Shown here piece after piece: positions 7,632 to 7,715 of a DNA stretch of 7,715 nucleotides. The DNA comes from CAIMMJ01 sp037131955 (GTDB lineage: Bacteria > Bacteroidota > Bacteroidia > UBA4408). Every line of letters begins with the position of its first letter. Position 1 is the stretch's first letter. The stretch is from assembly GCA_037131955.1 (NCBI GenBank), contig JBAXQC010000099.1, positions 1 to 7,715 of the forward strand, read 5' to 3'. Under the pieces are notes generated by a model, which was given only the letters and a program-made list of their open reading frames with translations, was not told where the DNA came from and did no database searches. Both the position numbers and the translations under genes were made by a program.

Positions 7632-7656
7632 TTGATATTTTAGGTTTGGCAAAGAT

Positions 7657-7688
7657 TTGTTGTTCCCCGCCCGGTTGTTGTTCCCCGC
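7657..7688. repeat. GC-rich direct repeat at the right edge
   Basis: Two exact copies of TTGTTGTTCCCCGC lie at 7657-7670 and 7675-7688, separated by CCGG, giving an 18-base period. A longer inverted pair, CGGTTG at 7672-7677 and CAACCG at 7701-7706, spans the second copy. The block is far richer in G and C than the flanking DNA and may continue beyond the window. It could be part of a dispersed repeat or the end of a transcription unit lying upstream; the window is too short to tell. Confidence 0.6.
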
Positions 7689-7715
7689 TGCGGATGCCAC
7701 CAACCGAAAATGGGA

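Noticed and set aside
7587..7715. 42-codon minus-strand frame open from the right edge to a TAA at 7589-7587
   Set aside because: It would run through the helicase promoter and the direct repeat, its translation is low in complexity around the repeat, and short edge frames are common by chance. The end of an upstream gene cannot be fully excluded without more sequence.
1..7715. CRISPR array, tRNA, rRNA, insertion sequence or defence cluster
   Set aside because: I looked for regularly spaced repeats, tRNA-like clover arms, transposase motifs and terminal inverted repeats and found none; the coding density is taken up by the five genes listed.

Overview
The window looks like AT-rich chromosomal DNA of a member of the Bacteroidota. 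Three sequence features support this. The secreted peptidase at the left edge ends in the start of a type IX secretion (Por) sorting domain. Promoter-like sites fit the Bacteroidota pattern TTG-(17-23)-TAnnTTTG. No start codon is preceded by a convincing Shine-Dalgarno sequence, and two of the five starts are TTG. Genus and species cannot be read from the sequence.

All genes lie on the minus strand, so transcription runs from high to low coordinates. From right to left: a short GC-rich repeat at the right edge (about 7657-7706); a good promoter (7601-7631); a UvrD/PcrA-type DNA helicase (5190-7574); a 227-base gap with a possible decayed GIY-YIG-like gene, a palindrome and a weak promoter box; nuoK (4630-4962) and nuoL (2719-4623), two membrane subunits of respiratory complex I; a small lipoprotein with a PKD-like fold starting on a TTG next to the nuoL stop codon (2395-2718); a 199-base gap; and a secreted M14 zinc carboxypeptidase (1-2195) whose C-terminus runs off the left edge.

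nuoK, nuoL and the lipoprotein gene are packed tightly (6 and 0 bases between them) and look like one transcript. The helicase and the carboxypeptidase have their own upstream gaps and promoter-like sites and are probably separate units. The genes do not form one pathway: DNA repair or replication, respiratory energy conservation, an envelope lipoprotein of unknown role, and extracellular protein or peptide degradation.

Most of the window is ordinary conserved-gene territory, and I see no convincing new multi-gene system. The points most worth a second look are the nuoKL pair without nuoJ or nuoM beside it, the lipoprotein attached to that pair, the possible GIY-YIG remnant, and the GC-rich direct repeat at the right edge.
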